Shown piece after piece: positions 1 to 8,092 of a DNA stretch of 64,000 bases. The translations under genes were made by a program, and so were the position numbers. Numbering within the stretch: position 1 is the stretch's first letter; every line of letters begins with the position of its first letter. The stretch comes from Xanthobacter oligotrophicus (lineage in GTDB: Bacteria > Pseudomonadota > Alphaproteobacteria > Rhizobiales > Xanthobacteraceae), in contig NZ_VTTL01000002.1 in the NCBI RefSeq assembly GCF_008364685.1, forward strand, positions 248,001-312,000, read 5' to 3'. A model generated the notes under the pieces. The model had not been told where the DNA came from. It saw only the letters and a list, made by a program, of their open reading frames with translations, and did not search any database.

Positions 1-60
1 CGCGACTGGATCGAGGCCACCGCGAAGAGCCTCGGCAGCCCGCTCGGCAGCGGGAGATAG
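1..60 (+). CDS. C-terminal tail of an upstream gene (partial)
   Basis: An open frame runs from the first base to a TAG at 58-60 and gives 19 residues ending in GSPLGSGR. The start lies outside the window. The next gene starts two bases after this stop, and its ribosome site (GGGAG, 51-55) lies inside this tail, so the two are probably one operon. Nineteen residues are too few to name a family. That this is a real gene is inferred from the tight spacing. Confidence 0.5.
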   Translation, partial: RDWIEATAKSLGSPLGSGR

Positions 61-62
61 GG

Positions 63-1061
63 ATGGCGCCGGCCGCATCGCCCCGTTACAGGCGCGCCGG
101 CCGGATCATCGCTGCTGCCATGGTCGCCCTTCTCGGCGCCGGGCCGGCCTTCGGCCAGAGCGCGGGTGAAGCCACCCCGGACAAGCCGGCATCGACAGCG
201 CCCGCTCCCTCCGATCCCGCGGCGGCAAATCCGGCGCCCGCCAGTCCCGCGCGGGGCGAAACGGTGGACCAGGCCATCTGCCGCCTCATCGATGCGGCGG
301 CGGCAAAAGAGGGCCTGCCGGCCGCCTTCCTCACCCGCCTCATCTGGCGCGAAAGCTCGTTCCGCCCCCATGTGGTGAGCAACAAGGGGGCGCAGGGCAT
401 CGCCCAGTTCATGCCCGGCACCGCGAAGGAGCGCGGGCTGGAAAATCCGTTCGATCCGGAGGCGGCGATCCCGGCTTCCGCGGCGCTGCTCGCCGACCTC
501 AACCGCCGCTTCGGCAATCTGGGGCTGGCGGCGGCGGCCTACAATGCCGGTCCCGGGCGCGTCTCCGGCTTCCTCAATGGTGGCGGCCTGCCGGAGGAGA
601 CGCGCGCCTATGTGCGCATCATCACCGGCCGCCCGGCGGAGGACTGGGCGGCGCTGCGGCGCCAGGGAGCCGACAAAGCAGCGGACAAGGGAACCGACAA
701 GGCGGGCGAGGCCCCGGCCGTCCCGCAGGAGGCCTGCCTTGCCACCGTCGCCGCCCTGCGCAAGGGCGCGCCAGCCCCCTTGGCGGGCGAGCCGGCCAAC
801 CCGCTGTTCGCCCCCTGGGGGGTGCAGATCTCCGGCAATTACGTGCGCGACATCGCGCTCGCCTCGTTCCGCCGGGAGGCGACCCGCTATCCCGCCGAAT
901 TCGCGGACCTGACCCCGGTGATCGTGGCGACGCGGGTGGGCGGGCGCGGCCCGCGCACCTTCTATCGCGTGCGCCTCCCGGCCCAGACCAAGGCCGAGGG
1001 CATGAAAATCTGCGACCGCCTGCGCAAGGCCGGCGGCGCCTGCCTGGTGCTGCCGAACTGA
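63..1061 (+). CDS. secreted lytic transglycosylase (SLT/goose-lysozyme-like fold)
   Basis: 332 residues. A positively charged N-terminus and a hydrophobic stretch (about 14-30, ending GPAFGQ) form a likely signal peptide, followed by an Ala/Pro-rich linker to about residue 64. The SLT domain occupies about 70-185: IWRESSFRP carries the catalytic glutamate (E97), followed by GAQGIAQFMPGTA and AAAYNAGPGRV, the usual SLT motifs. Family enzymes cleave the glycan strand of peptidoglycan in the periplasm with 1,6-anhydro-muramyl formation. The C-terminal 100 residues match nothing I recognise, though they hold a cysteine pair (CDRLRKAGGAC). The start follows a GGGAG site. GTA clusters often carry a peptidoglycan hydrolase, but this gene lies on the opposite strand to the neighbouring GTA module, so a role in GTA release is only a guess. 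Confidence 0.88.
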   Translation: MAPAASPRYRRAGRIIAAAMVALLGAGPAFGQSAGEATPDKPASTAPAPSDPAAANPAPASPARGETVDQAICRLIDAAAAKEGLPAAFLTRLIWRESSFRPHVVSNKGAQGIAQFMPGTAKERGLENPFDPEAAIPASAALLADLNRRFGNLGLAAAAYNAGPGRVSGFLNGGGLPEETRAYVRIITGRPAEDWAALRRQGADKAADKGTDKAGEAPAVPQEACLATVAALRKGAPAPLAGEPANPLFAPWGVQISGNYVRDIALASFRREATRYPAEFADLTPVIVATRVGGRGPRTFYRVRLPAQTKAEGMKICDRLRKAGGACLVLPN

Positions 1062-1366
1062 GGGGGCGGGGGGGGTATCCCTCGCCCGGTCGTAATGCGG
1101 CTCCCACCCGTCCCTCGCCCGCGCGGGGAGACACGCAGAGAGGTGTCACAGTCGCCATCGCCCCTCCCAGCGTCGCCGTCCGGCTTGAGCGGACGGCCCA
1201 TGGCCCCGCCTGGGAAGACGCAGCCGTAACACCGTGGAGGCTGGGACACGCGGAGAGATGGACCCTCCGGTCAAGCCGGAGGGCGACGGCGGTGAGACGC
1301 GGACCCTACCCCGCACCACAAGCCGGAGAGGGGTCTTCGGCGCCCTTGGACGAAGACCCCTCCCCC
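1062..1366. other. 305-bp intergenic region between convergent genes, with a repeat
   Basis: No coding potential beyond shadows of neighbours. A C/G-rich palindromic tract at about 1100-1135 is followed by one copy of the TIR-bounded element (1171-1288). The genes on both sides end here, so a bidirectional terminator role is possible, but no T-run follows a stem. Confidence 0.6.
1171..1288. repeat. TIR-bounded intergenic element, copy 1
   Basis: 118 bp. The left end (CGTCGCCGTCCGGCTTGAGC) is an inverted repeat of the right end (CCTCCGGTCAAGCCGGAGGG then CGACG), about 26 bp with few mismatches. Each end also has its own small palindrome (TCCGG..CCGGA). The middle differs from the copies at 10667 and 11063, so this is the most diverged of the three. 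There is no coding capacity. It resembles REP/MITE-like elements common between genes in alphaproteobacteria. Confidence 0.7.
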
Positions 1367-2668
1367 TCAGCTCACCGCGAACTTCAGCAGCTTGGCGGCG
1401 TCGAAGTCCTGCACCCCGCCGCCCACGCGCTTGGTGGTGTAGAACAGCACGTAGGGCTTGGCCGAATAGGGATCGCGCAGCACCCGCACCCCGGCGCGGT
1501 CCACCACCAGATAGAAGCGGCGGAAGTCGCCGAAGGCGATGGCGTAGGCATCGGCCGCCACGTCGGGCATGGCCTCGCTTTCCACCACCGGGAAGCCCAT
1601 GAGGCTGGCGCCCTGGCCCACCCCGGCGGGCGGAGCCCACAGGTAGTTGCCGTTCTCGTCCTTCAGCTTGCGCACCGCGCCTTGCGTCTGCCGGTTCATG
1701 ACGAAGGTGGCGTTCTGCCGGTAGCCCGCCTTCAGCGCATAGACCAGGTCCAGCAGCGGATCGGCCGGCGTCGCGGACGGGAAGGCCCCCGCCGCGCCGG
1801 TGGCCACATAGCCCACCTTGTCCCAGGCCCAGGCGCTCTCCGCCACCTTGGTGTAGGCGAGGAAGCCCTTGGGCTTGGCCACGCCATCGCCGGTGACGAA
1901 GGCCACCCCCTCCTGGCTCGCGAAGGCGGTGTCCACCTCGGTGGCGAGCCACTCCTCCACATTCACCTGCGCGTCGTCCAGCAGCGACTGGGTGGCGGCG
2001 GGCATGGCGTAAAGCTCCATGGCCGGGAAGGCCAGCTCCGCCAGCACCGGGCTGTCGGTCTGCGGCCGCGCCGCCGTCTCCGCCGCCCAGCCGGAGACCG
2101 GGCCGGAGGTCATGAACGGCTTGCGATAGGTGCCGCCGCCGATGGTGCGCACCGAGGCCAGCGCCCGGATCGGCGACAGCACGGCAAGGCGCCGGCCGAT
2201 CTCGGTCTCGGTCTCCGAGGGCACGAGGTATCCGCCGGCCTCGCCGGTGGCGGAAGAGAGCGCCTTCGCCTCCAGCGCCTTCAGGCCGCCGGCCTCGCCG
2301 TGGCGCACATAGGTGGCGAAGGCATCGGTGTGCTCGCGGGTGGCGGCCGGCGCTTCCGTACGCTCCGGCGCGGCGCCGAGCGCGGGCCGGCGCGCCTTGG
2401 TGGCGAGGGCGTCGAGCCGCGCCTTGTGGGTGTCGAGGGCGGCATCGATGCGGGCCAGCTGCTCGGTGGTGAGCACATCGGCGCTGCGCCGCTCCATCTG
2501 CGCCAGGCGGGTGTCGTTCACCTGCTTGTAGGTCTCGAAGGCGGCGAGGAAATCGGCCACGGCGGTGGTGGCCTCGGCGGAAGTGGCCTCGGCGACCGCC
2601 ACCTTGGTCTCGGGCGCGCCGGTGAGGGTGCGGGCGGTGTCGGCAAAGGCAGTGTCGGGACGGGACAT
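1367..2668 (-). CDS. HK97-family major capsid protein (GTA/prophage type)
   Basis: 433 residues. The Ala/Glu-rich helical N-terminal part (about 1-125) is the delta-domain region normally removed by the prohead protease. The mature capsid part begins near GEAGGYLVPSE (143-152), a signature of HK97-type capsids of GTAs and related phages, and continues with the RKPFMTSGP and FPAMELYAMPA regions. The start has an AGAGG site five bases upstream. It is the last gene of the minus-strand head module, 27 bp after the prohead protease, as in Rhodobacter-type GTAs (genes 4-5). The usual head-tail adaptor and tail genes do not follow; the strand switches to a transglycosylase gene instead. Confidence 0.92.
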   Translation of the reverse strand: MSRPDTAFADTARTLTGAPETKVAVAEATSAEATTAVADFLAAFETYKQVNDTRLAQMERRSADVLTTEQLARIDAALDTHKARLDALATKARRPALGAAPERTEAPAATREHTDAFATYVRHGEAGGLKALEAKALSSATGEAGGYLVPSETETEIGRRLAVLSPIRALASVRTIGGGTYRKPFMTSGPVSGWAAETAARPQTDSPVLAELAFPAMELYAMPAATQSLLDDAQVNVEEWLATEVDTAFASQEGVAFVTGDGVAKPKGFLAYTKVAESAWAWDKVGYVATGAAGAFPSATPADPLLDLVYALKAGYRQNATFVMNRQTQGAVRKLKDENGNYLWAPPAGVGQGASLMGFPVVESEAMPDVAADAYAIAFGDFRRFYLVVDRAGVRVLRDPYSAKPYVLFYTTKRVGGGVQDFDAAKLLKFAVS

Positions 2669-2695
2669 GAAAACCTCTTCTGCGATGAATGAAAG

Positions 2696-3175
2696 TCAGG
2701 GACGGGCGGCAGCGCGCAGGCGGGCCGCGGCGGCCGCGAGCAGCGCCGCGGGGGCCGCGGGCGGACGGGCGATGCGCGCCCCCGGCTGCATGGGGAAGGT
2801 GACGATTGACACCTCCCACAGGTCGATGCGGGACAGCCGGCGCAGGCGGGTGCGCGGATCGGTGCGCGCCTCCACCGCCTTGAAGCCGATGGAGAGGCCG
2901 TCGAGCGCGCCCTCGCCGATCAGCGCCGCGCACTCGCGGGCACGGACCACGTCGGGGGAGAGGCGGCCGCGCACATAAAGGCCGCGCGTGTCCTCGAACG
3001 CCTCGGTCCACATCCCGATGGGCTCGGCCGGATCGTGCTGGTAGAGCAGCCGCACGCCGCCCGCGCCCTGCCGGGCGAGGCTTGCGGCAAAGGCGCCGGG
3101 CAGCACCAGGTCGCGGCCGAGGTCCGCCACGTCGAACAGGCAGGCATAGCCCTCGATGGGAAAACCGTCCGCCAT
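2696..3175 (-). CDS. HK97-family prohead protease
   Basis: 159 residues, normal for the GTA version. Visible family features are the N-terminal IEGYACLFDVADLGRD, the LLYQHDPAEPIGMW block with the catalytic histidine, and DGLSIGFKAVEA with the catalytic serine. The family protease matures the capsid scaffold and trims the capsid delta domain. It starts three bases after the stop of the 71-residue gene upstream, with a GGAG site inside that gene's end. The tail after about residue 140 is Ala/Arg-rich and variable. Confidence 0.92.
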   Translation of the reverse strand: MADGFPIEGYACLFDVADLGRDLVLPGAFAASLARQGAGGVRLLYQHDPAEPIGMWTEAFEDTRGLYVRGRLSPDVVRARECAALIGEGALDGLSIGFKAVEARTDPRTRLRRLSRIDLWEVSIVTFPMQPGARIARPPAAPAALLAAAAARLRAAARP

Positions 3176-3178
3176 GGC

Positions 3179-3394
3179 TCAGCTCCGCTCGGTGGGGGCG
3201 GCGGGGACCTTCTTGCGGCGCCGGCTCTTCTCCAGCCGCTCCAGGGTGGCGACGAACTCGCGGAACACGGCGCCGGCGGCGGGCGGCGGCGCGGGAGATT
3301 TGCCAAGGGCGCTTGTCTTTGAGGGTGCACCGGTGAGGGCGCGGATGCGCGGCGACGACGCCGTCTCCGGCGCCTTGCGGAAGGGTGAGCGCAT
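3179..3394 (-). CDS. small basic protein of the GTA head module
   Basis: 71 residues, Pro/Ala/Lys-rich, ending in a basic tract (LEKSRRRKKVPAAPTERS). The start has GGAG eight bases upstream, and the stop lies three bases before the protease start, so it is almost certainly translated with it. GTA clusters of Hyphomicrobiales often have one or two short genes between portal and protease; I assign it by position. No domain is recognised. Confidence 0.65.
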   Translation of the reverse strand: MRSPFRKAPETASSPRIRALTGAPSKTSALGKSPAPPPAAGAVFREFVATLERLEKSRRRKKVPAAPTERS

Positions 3395-3419
3395 GGGGGA
3401 TCTCCGGAATGGGAGGGGG

Positions 3420-3608
3420 TCAGGAAAGCTCGTCGAAACGGGCGTTGAAGCGCGCCAGCTCGCGGACGAAATCGTCGATGCGGTGGGTGGCGCGGGCGAG
3501 CTCGCCGAGCGCCCGCCACAGACCGGCGGAGGCGGCCAGCGCCCATAGCAGCAGCGCCAGATGCGCCAGATCGCCCCGCTCGGCGAAGGCGCGGATGAGG
3601 GCGTCCAT
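3420..3608 (-). CDS. GTA gene 3.5-like small protein
   Basis: 62 residues from the ATG at 3608; an upstream extension to 3659 is possible but lies in low-complexity sequence. One hydrophobic helix (LAHLALLLWALAASAGLW, about 14-31) is followed by an amphipathic helix ending ELARFNARFDEL. In alphaproteobacterial GTAs a short protein of this shape sits between portal and prohead protease (orfg3.5), which fits here. Role unknown. No strong ribosome site is visible, so the start is uncertain. Confidence 0.6.
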   Translation of the reverse strand: MDALIRAFAERGDLAHLALLLWALAASAGLWRALGELARATHRIDDFVRELARFNARFDELS

Positions 3609-3663
3609 GGGGGGTGTCCGGATTGGGGGGGGCGAGAGGGAAACCACGCGGACGTGCAACCAC

Positions 3664-3773
3664 CGTCATGGCCGGGCTCGTTCCGGCCATCCACGCCGGG
3701 AGGCCGGGAGCGACTTCAGAGAATTGCGCAAACGGCACCGCGTGGATGCCGGGCACAAGGCCGGGCATGACGG
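3664..3773. repeat. 110-bp palindromic repeat, left copy beside the GIY-YIG gene
   Basis: 110 bp with imperfect terminal inverted repeats of about 33 bp (CGTCATGGCCGGGCTCGTTC at the left; its complement at the right, ending GGCCGGGCATGACGG). It matches the copy at 4124-4233 at 98 of 110 positions by hand alignment, in direct orientation. The right end stops four bases before the stop codon of the GIY-YIG gene. Similar elements are widespread between alphaproteobacterial genes. Confidence 0.85.
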
Positions 3774-3776
3774 TGG

Positions 3777-4067
3777 TTATGCGATGATATCGTTGTACAA
3801 ATCACGCCATTCGGGATTGAAATCCAGAATAAGGCGCACCTTCCAGGCACGTGGCCAATGCTTCATCAACTTTTCCCGCTGAATGGCCAGAGGAACTTCG
3901 GAGTGAAGCTCGAAATAAGCCAGCCGGGTCAGGCCATAGCGTTTGGTAAAGCCATTTGCGGTGCCCTGCCGGTGTTCCCAGAGCCGGCGAACAAGATCAT
4001 TCGTCACGCCCACATAGAGCGTGCCATTCGGCCTATTCGTCAGGATGTAGATCCAGCCGCCGCGCAT
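3777..4067 (-). CDS. GIY-YIG nuclease-domain protein
   Basis: 96 residues forming a complete stand-alone GIY-YIG domain: GWIYILTNRPNGTLYVGVTN (the GIY and YIG positions), DLVRRLWEHRQG with the conserved arginine, YFELHSEVPLAIQREKLMKH with the conserved glutamate, and WKVRLILDFNPEW. Small proteins of this UPF0213-like type are common in Hyphomicrobiales, and their role is unsettled. Codon use is unlike the neighbours: bases 3781-3840 have 28 G/C of 60, against about 70% around. It lies between two 110-bp direct repeats and splits the GTA head module, which suggests a later arrival. Confidence 0.9.
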   Translation of the reverse strand: MRGGWIYILTNRPNGTLYVGVTNDLVRRLWEHRQGTANGFTKRYGLTRLAYFELHSEVPLAIQREKLMKHWPRAWKVRLILDFNPEWRDLYNDIIA

Positions 4068-4123
4068 CTCACGAGAATGGCCAGCACCTCAAGGTTTCAC
4101 AAGACCTGCGCTCATTCGCACGT

Positions 4124-4233
4124 CGTCATGGCCGGGCGCGTCCCGGCCATCCACGCCGCGGGGCTGGAAGCGACTTCAGGGAATTGCACAAGCGCCGCCG
4201 CGTGGATGCCCGGCACAAGGCCGGGCATGACGG
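4124..4233. repeat. 110-bp palindromic repeat, right copy beside the GIY-YIG gene
   Basis: Second copy of the element at 3664-3773, same length and orientation, with 12 differences. It lies upstream of the GIY-YIG start codon, so the pair brackets a roughly 350-bp AT-richer segment. A decayed partial relative is at 48521-48615. Confidence 0.85.
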
Positions 4234-4297
4234 CGAGTGAAAAGCACCGAAATACTCGTCGCCGCACGTCGGATCGGCAGGAGGCCCCCCCCCCCCC

Positions 4298-5479
4298 TCA
4301 CCGCAGCCGCCGTCCCCCCTCGCCATAGCCCGTCGCGGCGCGCTTCTCTTCATCCGTGAGGAAGTCCGCCGCGCCGATGCGCGCCCACAATTCGGTGCGC
4401 TCGGCGGCCAAAGCCTCGGCCTGGTCGAGGTCGGGGACCAGCGACAGGCCGCCGCCATAGGCCGGGCCGAGCCACAGGGAGAGCGCGTCGCACACCCGGC
4501 GCACCAGCGGCACCACGCTTTGGCGCCACAAAGCGCGGTTGGCCTCGGCGTAATTGGCGTAGGTGTTGTCGCCGGGAATGCCCAAAAGCAGCGGCGGCAC
4601 GCCGATGGCCAGCGCGATTTCGCGGGCGGCGGAATTGCGCGCGGCCTCGAAATCCATGTCCTTGGGCGAGAGCGACAAAGGCCGCCAGTCGAGCCCGCCC
4701 TCCAGCAGCAGCGGGCGGCCGGCATTCACCGCGCCCTGGAAGGATGCTTCCAGCTCGCCCTTCAGCCGCTCGAACTGCTCGTCGGAAAGCGCGCCCGAGC
4801 CGCTGTAGACCAGCGCGCCGGAGGGGCGGGCGGCGTTGTCGATGAGCGCCTTGTTCCAGGCGCTGGCGGCATTGTGCAGATCGAGGGCCTGCGCCGCCGC
4901 CTCCAGCGGGGCGAAGCCGTAATGGTCGTCCAGCGGGTTGAAGGCGGTGAGGTGCAGGATGGCCGGCACGTCCGCACCCTCCACCAGCGTGTCCTGCGGG
5001 ATGCGCACGGTGCGCGCGCCGAGGGTGTAGTCATAGGCCTCGGGCCAGCCGTCGGGGCCGGGCACCACCTTCACCCGGTCGGGGCGCAGCAGGTGCAGCT
5101 CGCGGATCTCGCCCTCCACCGCCACCGCCTCCACATAGGCGTTGCCGGCCACCATGAGGTGGCTGCAGATGGATTCCATGAGGGAGGACCCGGTGAGGCG
5201 CGGGTTGGGCCGGCGCATGAGATCCAGCAGCGGGTGGGCCTCCATCTCCTCCCGCCCGGCCATGAGCACCAGCGGCAGCGCCGAGGCGGATTCGCCGATG
5301 AGCCGCACCGCGCGATAGGCGATGGCATTCTTGGTGAAGCCCTCGCGGGCAAGGGAGGCATAGTCGCGCGGGGTCCAGCGCGGCCGCCCGGCGGAGAACA
5401 GGGCGATGAGGGGCGCGGCGCGGCTCGCCTTCTCCTCGGGCGGGCGACGGCGGAAGGGGGCGAGTAACTCGGCGAGCAT
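4298..5479 (-). CDS. HK97-family portal protein (GTA type)
   Basis: 393 residues from the ATG at 5479, chosen because GGAG lies seven bases upstream and the family homology begins there (MLAELLAPFRRRPPEE). Family blocks are visible along the chain: TKNAIAYRAVRLIGESASAL, VAGNAYVEAV, FNPLDDHYGFAPLEAAAQAL, and GIPGDNTYANYAEANRALWR near residue 300. The protein forms the ring at the capsid vertex through which DNA is packaged and to which the terminase docks. In canonical GTAs it follows the large terminase directly; here an HPP gene and a plus-strand gene lie between. Confidence 0.93.
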   Translation of the reverse strand: MLAELLAPFRRRPPEEKASRAAPLIALFSAGRPRWTPRDYASLAREGFTKNAIAYRAVRLIGESASALPLVLMAGREEMEAHPLLDLMRRPNPRLTGSSLMESICSHLMVAGNAYVEAVAVEGEIRELHLLRPDRVKVVPGPDGWPEAYDYTLGARTVRIPQDTLVEGADVPAILHLTAFNPLDDHYGFAPLEAAAQALDLHNAASAWNKALIDNAARPSGALVYSGSGALSDEQFERLKGELEASFQGAVNAGRPLLLEGGLDWRPLSLSPKDMDFEAARNSAAREIALAIGVPPLLLGIPGDNTYANYAEANRALWRQSVVPLVRRVCDALSLWLGPAYGGGLSLVPDLDQAEALAAERTELWARIGAADFLTDEEKRAATGYGEGGRRLR

Positions 5480-5495
5480 GAAGAGACTCCGGAAA

Positions 5496-5524
5496 CGAAA
5501 AAGGCCGCCCGGAGGGGCGGCCTT
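5496..5524 (-). terminator. intrinsic terminator after the HPP gene
   Basis: A perfect 10-bp stem (AAGGCCGCCC / GGGCGGCCTT) with a four-base loop, followed on the minus strand by a run of five T. It lies between the HPP stop and the portal start, so portal probably has its own promoter. Confidence 0.75.
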
Positions 5525-5556
5525 GATGCGGGGGGCAGGCGCGTGCGGCGGCGCGC

Positions 5557-6063
5557 TCAGGCGATCCGGCGCGGATAATCGTGGCGCGGCGGCAGCCGGT
5601 GATAAAGGCTCGCGATCAGCACCAGGGCGATGGAGCCGGCGAAGACGATGCCGCCCAACTCGAACGGATCGATAGCGGCCACCACCATGAGGATGGGCAC
5701 CGCCCCCGCCGGCGGATGGGACACGCGCATGAGCAGCATGGCGAGGATGGCGAGGCCCACGCCGAGGGCAGCCGCCCACCACGCGCCGGGGAACACCACG
5801 GCGACCAGCAGGCCGATGGTGGCGGAGACCGCATAGCCGCCGATGACATTGGCCGGCTGGGCCAGCGGCGTTGCCGGATGGCCGAACAGCAGCACCGCGC
5901 TGGCGCCGAACGGCGCGATGAGCAGCGGCAGCTGGGTGAAGGCGGCGGCGCCGCCCACGAGACCCATGCCGAGCATGCCCCCCGCACCGGATTTCAGGCC
6001 GACGAGGACCGATCCGCAATGGGGCTCATGACGTGCGAAGAAATCTTTCAGATGCTGTCTCAT
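5557..6063 (-). CDS. HPP-family integral membrane protein
   Basis: 168 residues from the ATG at 6063; an upstream ATG at 6123 would add 20 residues. The later start matches the usual family N-terminus (short basic-aromatic stretch, then membrane segments). Four hydrophobic segments are visible at about 30-50, 52-70, 75-98 and 103-122, with SHPPAGAVPIL carrying the name-giving HPP motif and a last segment ending at the basic C-terminus (RHDYPRRIA). Some HPP proteins of cyanobacteria and chloroplasts transport nitrite; most bacterial members are uncharacterised. It has no known link to GTA genes and looks like an insertion in the module. Confidence 0.85.
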   Translation of the reverse strand: MRQHLKDFFARHEPHCGSVLVGLKSGAGGMLGMGLVGGAAAFTQLPLLIAPFGASAVLLFGHPATPLAQPANVIGGYAVSATIGLLVAVVFPGAWWAAALGVGLAILAMLLMRVSHPPAGAVPILMVVAAIDPFELGGIVFAGSIALVLIASLYHRLPPRHDYPRRIA

Positions 6064-6332
6064 GGCTCCAGATGGGGCAGTAGGGGCCAATGGGATGCAA
6101 ATGTCTGCACACATCGTTGTCATGCAGCCTCATTTGTAGGCACGATCATGCATGTATTTTGAATATGTGCAATGGGGACGGTGCCCCGCGATGGCATTGA
6201 GCCGGTTTCCGTCGGCTCATCGGCGGCGGCGCGGGGTCGCGATTTCGTTCCGCCGGCGGCCGCGTCGGCGTATAATGGCGATGCGTGATGGCCCCGAAAC
6301 CCGGGGTCTGGGGGACGCGAAGGGAGGGCGTC

Positions 6333-6611
6333 ATGCTCTATGCCCTGGTCCTCATCGTGACCACTACCACGTTCCAGCCCGTTGCTTCCGGCGCATATGG
6401 CTATGCGCCGGATCCCTACGGCGCCGGGCCGGGAATGGTCGCCACCACCTCGCAGAGGCTGGTGGGCTATTATCGAACCGAGCGCGGGTGCCTCGGCGCC
6501 AGCATCAAGCGCAACCAGAACTGGCCGGATTTCGCGCCGGGCCAGAGCGTCACCGGCGTGTGCGTGCAGGTGCAGATCCCGGTGGGCGCGGACATGGTCG
6601 GCGGCAGCTGA
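6333..6611 (+). CDS. small secreted protein of unknown function
   Basis: 92 residues from the ATG at 6333, which has a good AGGGAGG site; an in-frame ATG at 6285 lacks one. A hydrophobic N-terminus (LYALVLIVTTTTF) suggests export. The rest has a Gly/Tyr/Pro patch (GAYGYAPDPYGAGPG) and two cysteines (RGCLGAS, TGVCVQV) that could form a disulfide. It is the only plus-strand gene inside the GTA module. Short proteins with this layout are frequent in Bradyrhizobium and Xanthobacter relatives, but I cannot name a family. Confidence 0.65.
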   Translation: MLYALVLIVTTTTFQPVASGAYGYAPDPYGAGPGMVATTSQRLVGYYRTERGCLGASIKRNQNWPDFAPGQSVTGVCVQVQIPVGADMVGGS

Positions 6612-6620
6612 ACCCGCTCA

Positions 6621-6720
6621 TACCGTCGGCCTCGGTCTTCGAACGATGCCAAGTGGGTGACGCTCAAGCGCCGCTCGGGCTTGATCAATGGCCCATGAGC
6701 AAAGCTCACGGGCCATTGGT
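6621..6720. repeat. hairpin-tailed convergent-gene element, copy A
   Basis: 100 bp, about 90% identical to 58347-58446 and recognisably related to 40017-40104. The left part is conserved unpaired sequence (GGTCTTCGA, AAGTGGGT, ACGCTCAAGCGCCGC). The right part (6686-6718) is a 15-bp stem with one A.C mismatch and an AAA loop. It begins 9 bp after the plus-strand stop and ends just before the stop codon of the opposing terminase gene, so it could serve as a terminator or 3'-end stabiliser for both. There is no T-run. Confidence 0.8.
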
Positions 6721-6721
6721 G

Positions 6722-8092
6722 TCACAACCCCCTGACCCGCGGCGCGCCGGCCTTCGGGCCGAGCGCCAAAGCGGTGACCGCCCACACCAGCGCGTCGAGC
6801 CGGTCCGGCGAACGGCCCGACGACAGGCCGTCCGTGCCGAAGTCGCACATCTCGTCCTCCAGCGCCGGGAAGGCGCCGGCATGACGCACCCGGCCCTGCT
6901 CGTAGAGCGCGGCCACGGGCTCGGCGCGCAGGAACTTGCCGCGCGTGGCCCGCACCTGTTCCACCGGCACGCCATCGTCCACCTCGGCGATGACGGCGCG
7001 CACCATCTCGCCGCCCTGGTTCACCTCGGCGACGATGAGATCCGCCTCGAAGCGGCGGAACAGCGCCACCGCCTTCGCCGCCCATTGCGCGGGGCGCAGG
7101 CCGGCGGCGCTGTCGTCCGCCAGCACATGCACCACGCCTGACGCGTCGATGCCGGCGCAGACGATGCCGCAGGCATCCGCCCCGGCCCGCGAGGAAGCCG
7201 GCGGGTCCACCGCCACCACGATGCGGACAAGGGGCGGCGCCTCCGCCTCCCGCAGCGCTTCCAGCGCCGGGCGGGAGAACAAGGCGTCGGCGCGGTCCTC
7301 GATCAGTTCGCCGTCCAGCTCCTGCCGGCCGAGGCGGGTACCGCCATAGCGGGTCAGCACCTGGCCGAGGAAGCTCGGGGCGAGGTGGAAGGCGTTGTCG
7401 GCGGTGCGCGCCCGCGTCACCGCCGTTGAGGGGTCCGCCAGCAGGCGGCGCAACAAGGCGGTGGGGCGCGGCGTGGTGGTCACCATCTGGCGCGGCTGGG
7501 CGCCGAGCCGCAGGCCGAATTGCAGCATGTCGAAGGTGGCCTCGGCCCGCTTCCACTTGGCCAGCTCGTCGAGCCAGGCGGCGGCGAATTGCGGGCCGCG
7601 CAGGCTCTCGGGGTCCTCCGCGGAAAAGCCCTGCGCCACCGCGCCATTGGCCCATTCCAGCCGGCGCCGGGTGGGCTCCCAGCGCGGCCGCTCGGCGCGG
7701 GGATGGACCGCAAGCAGGCCGGAGACCCCCTCCACCATCACCTCGCGCACATCGGCCATGGTCTCGGCCACCAGCGCGATGCGCCCCACCGGCTGGGCGG
7801 CGAAGGGTGGACGGCCCAGCGCGAGGCCCCGCACCCATTCGGCGCCGGCCCGCGTCTTGCCGGCGCCGCGCCCGCCCAGCACCAGCCAGGTGGTCCAGGG
7901 ATCGCCGGAGGGCGCGGTGTCGGGCGGCAGCTGGTCGGGACGGGCCCACAGGGCCCAGTCGGCGAGCAGAAGCTCGGCCTCGGCCTCGGGCAGATCATTC
8001 AGCAGGCTCTGCGCCTGCCCCGTCCGCGCGCAGGCGATCAAGGCGGCGCGCAAGCTCGCGGCGGAAGGTGTCGAGGTCGCGGACGGCGTCAT
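6722..8092 (-). CDS. terminase large subunit (GTA DNA-packaging ATPase/nuclease)
   Basis: 456 residues. The ATPase domain has Walker A GGRGAGKT (73-80) and Walker B AAAWLDE with D175/E176, followed by TTTPRPTALLRRLL (coupling motif region). The C-terminal RNase H-like nuclease begins at IVVAVDPPASSRAGADACGI, with further acidic residues near EDEMCDFGTDG and RLDALVWA. The family packages DNA into proheads; GTA versions take host DNA without strong sequence preference. The ATG at 8092 overlaps the small-subunit gene by 98 bp, so a later start is possible, but the packaging-gene order small-then-large is standard. Confidence 0.94.
   Translation of the reverse strand: MTPSATSTPSAASLRAALIACARTGQAQSLLNDLPEAEAELLLADWALWARPDQLPPDTAPSGDPWTTWLVLGGRGAGKTRAGAEWVRGLALGRPPFAAQPVGRIALVAETMADVREVMVEGVSGLLAVHPRAERPRWEPTRRRLEWANGAVAQGFSAEDPESLRGPQFAAAWLDELAKWKRAEATFDMLQFGLRLGAQPRQMVTTTPRPTALLRRLLADPSTAVTRARTADNAFHLAPSFLGQVLTRYGGTRLGRQELDGELIEDRADALFSRPALEALREAEAPPLVRIVVAVDPPASSRAGADACGIVCAGIDASGVVHVLADDSAAGLRPAQWAAKAVALFRRFEADLIVAEVNQGGEMVRAVIAEVDDGVPVEQVRATRGKFLRAEPVAALYEQGRVRHAGAFPALEDEMCDFGTDGLSSGRSPDRLDALVWAVTALALGPKAGAPRVRGL

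Noticed and set aside
1146-3011. 621-residue minus-strand frame across capsid and protease
   Set aside because: It is an out-of-frame Arg/Gly-rich reading of the capsid and protease genes, with no family motifs or ribosome site.
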